A DNA stretch of 42,290 nt from an uncultured Ruminococcus sp. (GTDB taxonomy: Bacteria > Bacillota > Clostridia > Oscillospirales > Acutalibacteraceae). How positions within the stretch are numbered: position 1 is the first letter of the stretch; each line of letters starts with the position of its first letter. The notes below the pieces were generated by a model that saw only the letters and a list, made by a program, of their open reading frames with translations, had not been told where the DNA came from and did not search any database. The DNA is taken from the NCBI GenBank assembly GCA_902784855.1, contig CACZWQ010000004.1:1-42290 (forward strand), in the 5' to 3' direction. A program made the translations under genes and the position numbers. This document shows positions 39,907 through 42,290 of the stretch, one piece after another.

Positions 39907-41870
39907 TCAGATACCTCTGTAGTAAAGTCCGCGGGTGATATTTCCCTGCGGCTTGCGACCGCGGAGAGCAGCTTCTGTATCTGCTGCGTTCTCGTCGTGG
40001 AGATAGATAACGCCAAAGGCGATATTATGTATTTCGTCAAGTCTGTCAAGCATACAAAGCCTGTCGGCATTCATGATCTCAACGTAGTCCTTTGAGCAGA
40101 CAACAGGGAGATCACGGCCTGTGCGGTCTGTGAGTTTTTTCGTGCATTTTCCGCAGCCGACCTCATTTTTTACAGGACAGTTCCTTGTGAGCATGAGGGG
40201 AAGTCTTCCGTAAACAACAGCACCAACAGGCAGAGAAGTTCTGATCTCCGCTATCTGAGGAAGTGTTGCCTCGATAGAGAATACGCAGTCCTCAAGACCT
40301 AAGCTTTGCAGTTTATCTGCGCTGTAGGAATTGTACACATTCAGCGTGAAGCTGCCGTGGAGCTTCATACCGAGAGTACGTCCTATTGCTATGCAGTCCG
40401 TAGTATGGCAGTACAGCCTGTTTATACCAATTGCCTTTAATTCGGCAAGTTTTTCAGTGAGCTTGTCCTCGTCAACAATGAAACGCGGCGATGAAACGAT
40501 GATCTTATCACTATCCACGCCGCCGAGTATTTCCTCATTGAGCAGCTCTATCGGCACGATCACATATTCCGAAAGCCATGCGGCAGCCATGACCTGTTCA
40601 CGGGTACGGCAGAAAGTGCGCAGAGGGAGTTTATCTGAAAAAGACTGTTCCGTGCTGCTTGTAAGAACAGGGAAATAGTCGGAAACAGAATACTTCGGAG
40701 TATTCTTCTCTATAATCCGTTCTGTAAGCTTTTCCATGACCTGACGGCGAAGTTCGTTGAGTTTTGAAGCAGGTACGATAAGTCCCTCGTCGATATCAGC
40801 AGTAAGCTTTCCGAAGCTGAACACGGTATCGCCCAGCTTTGAAAGCTGCTTGGTGAGCATATCAGCGTCAGTAGGTCTGTTGAGAGCATTTTCGGGGATG
40901 TCACCGCTGACAGAAGCCGATATATCGCCGCATACAGCAGTTATCCCGACAGGCTGTCCGTTTTTGATACAAGCGTGAAAATCAGCAGTAAAAACCTTTC
41001 GCTCGAAGCGATAAAGCTCGTGTTTTCTCCAGTAAAATAGCCATCTGTAAAGCCGCTTCGTGAGAAAACACCGCGGAGGAGCTTCATATCCGGAGCATTG
41101 CCGCTGACAGCATTTTTCAGCTCATGAACGGCAGATGCAACATATTCGGGACGCTTCATTCTTCCTTCTATCTTGAAGGAATCGACACCCATTTCCGCAA
41201 GCTCCTCAGCTTTTGGGAGAAGTGACAGGTCTTTCAAAGAAAGAGCGGCTTTGTTTTTGTTGCCGACTGCCGAAAAGGGAAGACGGCAGGCTTGACCGCA
41301 GCAGCCTCGGTTAGCGGAGCGTGAACCTATCATTGCCGACATATAGCACTGTCCCGAAACCGACATACAAAGCGCACCGTGAACGAATATCTCGGTCTCG
41401 ATACCGACATTGCAGATGCGAGAGATAGTATCTTTGTCGAGTTCACGGGCAGGAACTACTCTTGCATAGCCCAGATCGCGGAGCAATTCAGCTCCTGCGG
41501 CAGTATGGACTGACATCTGAGTAGAGCCGTGTATAACAGCATCGGGAACGCATTTTCTGATAAGCTCTGCACAGCCCCAGTCCTGAACAATAAAAGCGTC
41601 AATGCCGTATTTTGCGGCATTTTTTATGTACTCGCAGAATCCGGCGGCTTCATCGTCGGAAATAATGGTATTAACAGCAAGATCGAGCTTTGCGCCGTAC
41701 TTGTGGCAGAGCCTTGCAGCTTCTGCTATCTCTTCCTCCGAGAAATTGGCAGCGCTGCTTCTTGCGGAAAAGCGTTTTCCGCCTATGTATACTGCATCTG
41801 CACCTGCTTTGAGAGCTGAGCGGAGAGTTTCCATGCTACCGGCAGGGGCAAGTATCTCAGAATTTTTCAT
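39907..41870 (-). pseudogene. U32 family peptidase, frameshifted
   Basis: The N-terminal part (41870 to about 41030) is a U32 domain: LAPAGSMETLRSALKAGADAVYIGGKRFSAR, ANFSEEEIAEAARLCHKYG, the conserved IFVHGALCMSVSGQCYMSAMIGSRSANRGCCGQACRLPF, and DSFKIEGRMKRPEYVA. It leaves frame at TDGYFTGE (near 41025). A second frame continues as HELYRFERKVFTADFHACIKNGQPVGITAVCGD through a DUF3656-like C-terminal region to 39907. Roughly 25-30 residues (MFG... segment) appear to be missing at the break, so it is a small deletion plus frameshift, again compatible with an assembly error. Start ATG 41870 overlaps the zapA stop (TGATG). Confidence 0.85.
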
Positions 41871-42232
41871 CAGATACTGTCGCTGAGCTGTTTGAGCTTG
41901 ACCATATTCTCAAGCTGAACTATCTTGGATTTAAGTACCTCGATCTCTTTCAGAGCAGCATCGCGCTCGATACGTGTTCTGCCTGCCTCGTCAACGTATT
42001 CCTTAGTCTGGTCGCGGATATTGTCGAGGCGCTGATTAGCCTTGTTGAGGTCGTCGAGCAGAGCGAGCGACACCATTATAGAAGCAGCGTATGGTGAAGA
42101 ACCACTTGCTGCGGTTATTTCATTTATTTTTGTTTCGAGAGCTCTTGCGAGAGCGAAAACATAATTAGGTGCTTCTGCGGTCTTTATCTTATATTCCTTT
42201 CCGCAGATGATTACCTTTACTTCATTAAGCAT
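41870..42232 (-). CDS. zapA: Cell division protein ZapA
   Basis: FtsZ-ring associated protein that bundles FtsZ filaments. 120 residues: N-terminal KVIICGKEYKIKTAEAPNYVFALARALETKINEI globular domain, then a long coiled coil (NQRLDNIRDQTKEYVDEAGRTRIERDAALKEIEVLKSKIVQLENM). ATG 42232 has GGAAAGGA upstream, and a TATAAT (42278-42273) lies 41 bp before it; the -35 would be outside the window. The gene is first in a zapA-U32-dut run with A/T-richer codons than genes left of 39.8 kb. Confidence 0.93.
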   Translation of the reverse strand: MLNEVKVIICGKEYKIKTAEAPNYVFALARALETKINEITAASGSSPYAASIMVSLALLDDLNKANQRLDNIRDQTKEYVDEAGRTRIERDAALKEIEVLKSKIVQLENMVKLKQLSDSI

Positions 42233-42290
42233 TTGTATCGTCCTTTCCGTGGCGTATTTTTAACCACTCTACATTATACACTATTTTTTG

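Overview
The window looks like an assembled fragment of a spore-forming, Gram-positive Clostridia genome, most likely Oscillospiraceae/Ruminococcaceae. The evidence is a set of endospore genes (gpr, spoIIP, dpaA, dpaB, and sigK with a pro-sequence), four secreted dockerin proteins of the cellulosome/amylosome type, a starch-binding CBM26-like protein, Firmicutes-style Shine-Dalgarno sites and TTGACA-17-TATAAT promoters. Most of the window is GC-rich and gene-dense. The last ~2.4 kb is visibly more A/T-rich and is joined at a suspicious junction, so it probably comes from another genome.

Layout. 1-2.2 kb: 3' half of carB, damaged by an internal deletion/frameshift and running without a stop into dapF. 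2.3-7.3 kb: DUF951, prfA, sua5-type tsaC, coaE, a lytic transglycosylase and an M18 aminopeptidase on one strand. 7.4-9.7 kb: an anchored HAD phosphatase and a dockerin protein, divergently transcribed. 9.8-11.1 kb: tRNA-Cys, a nucleoside deoxyribosyltransferase and a TraX-like membrane protein. 11.2-13.5 kb: a repeat cluster, then an NhaC-family transporter behind a lysine riboswitch and terminator. 13.6-17.7 kb: a lipoprotein, a CHAP-SH3-dockerin protein and a papain-like dockerin protease, with repeats between them. 17.7-20.6 kb: gpr and spoIIP separated by repeats, then a small membrane protein. 20.5-26.8 kb: dusB, glyA, rarA, an HprK-like kinase domain, an S1 protein and a HAD hydrolase. 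26.8-28.1 kb: a two-gene sigma-like cassette, then a ~725-bp gene-free stretch holding a probable small RNA and a sigma-K-type promoter. 28.1-36.8 kb: dpaAB, a DUF2007-like protein, metY, ispD-ispF, HIT, a PRTase, holA, rnmV, sigK and exoA. 36.9-39.0 kb: an inverted-repeat element and the CBM26-dockerin gene. 39.2-42.3 kb: an amino-acid binding lipoprotein cut off at a 20-bp word shared with dut, then dut, a U32 peptidase and zapA on the minus strand.

How the genes connect. The spore genes are scattered, but sigma-K and a probable sigma-K target (dpaAB, with AC-N16-CATAGGATA upstream) occur in the same window. Three of the four dockerin proteins carry cysteine-peptidase or CHAP/NlpC-like domains and one carries starch-binding modules. 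This suggests a cell-surface complex that includes peptidoglycan/protein hydrolases as well as starch binding; no cohesin is present here. The lysine riboswitch makes the NhaC-type protein a candidate lysine transporter.

Most unusual non-coding content. There is a dispersed family of ~96-bp elements with 9-bp terminal inverted repeats (CC[A/G]CGCGTG ... CACGCG[T/C]GG), internal hairpins and exchangeable flanking hairpin modules. It occurs at four loci, three of them starting exactly at the 3' end of a gene.
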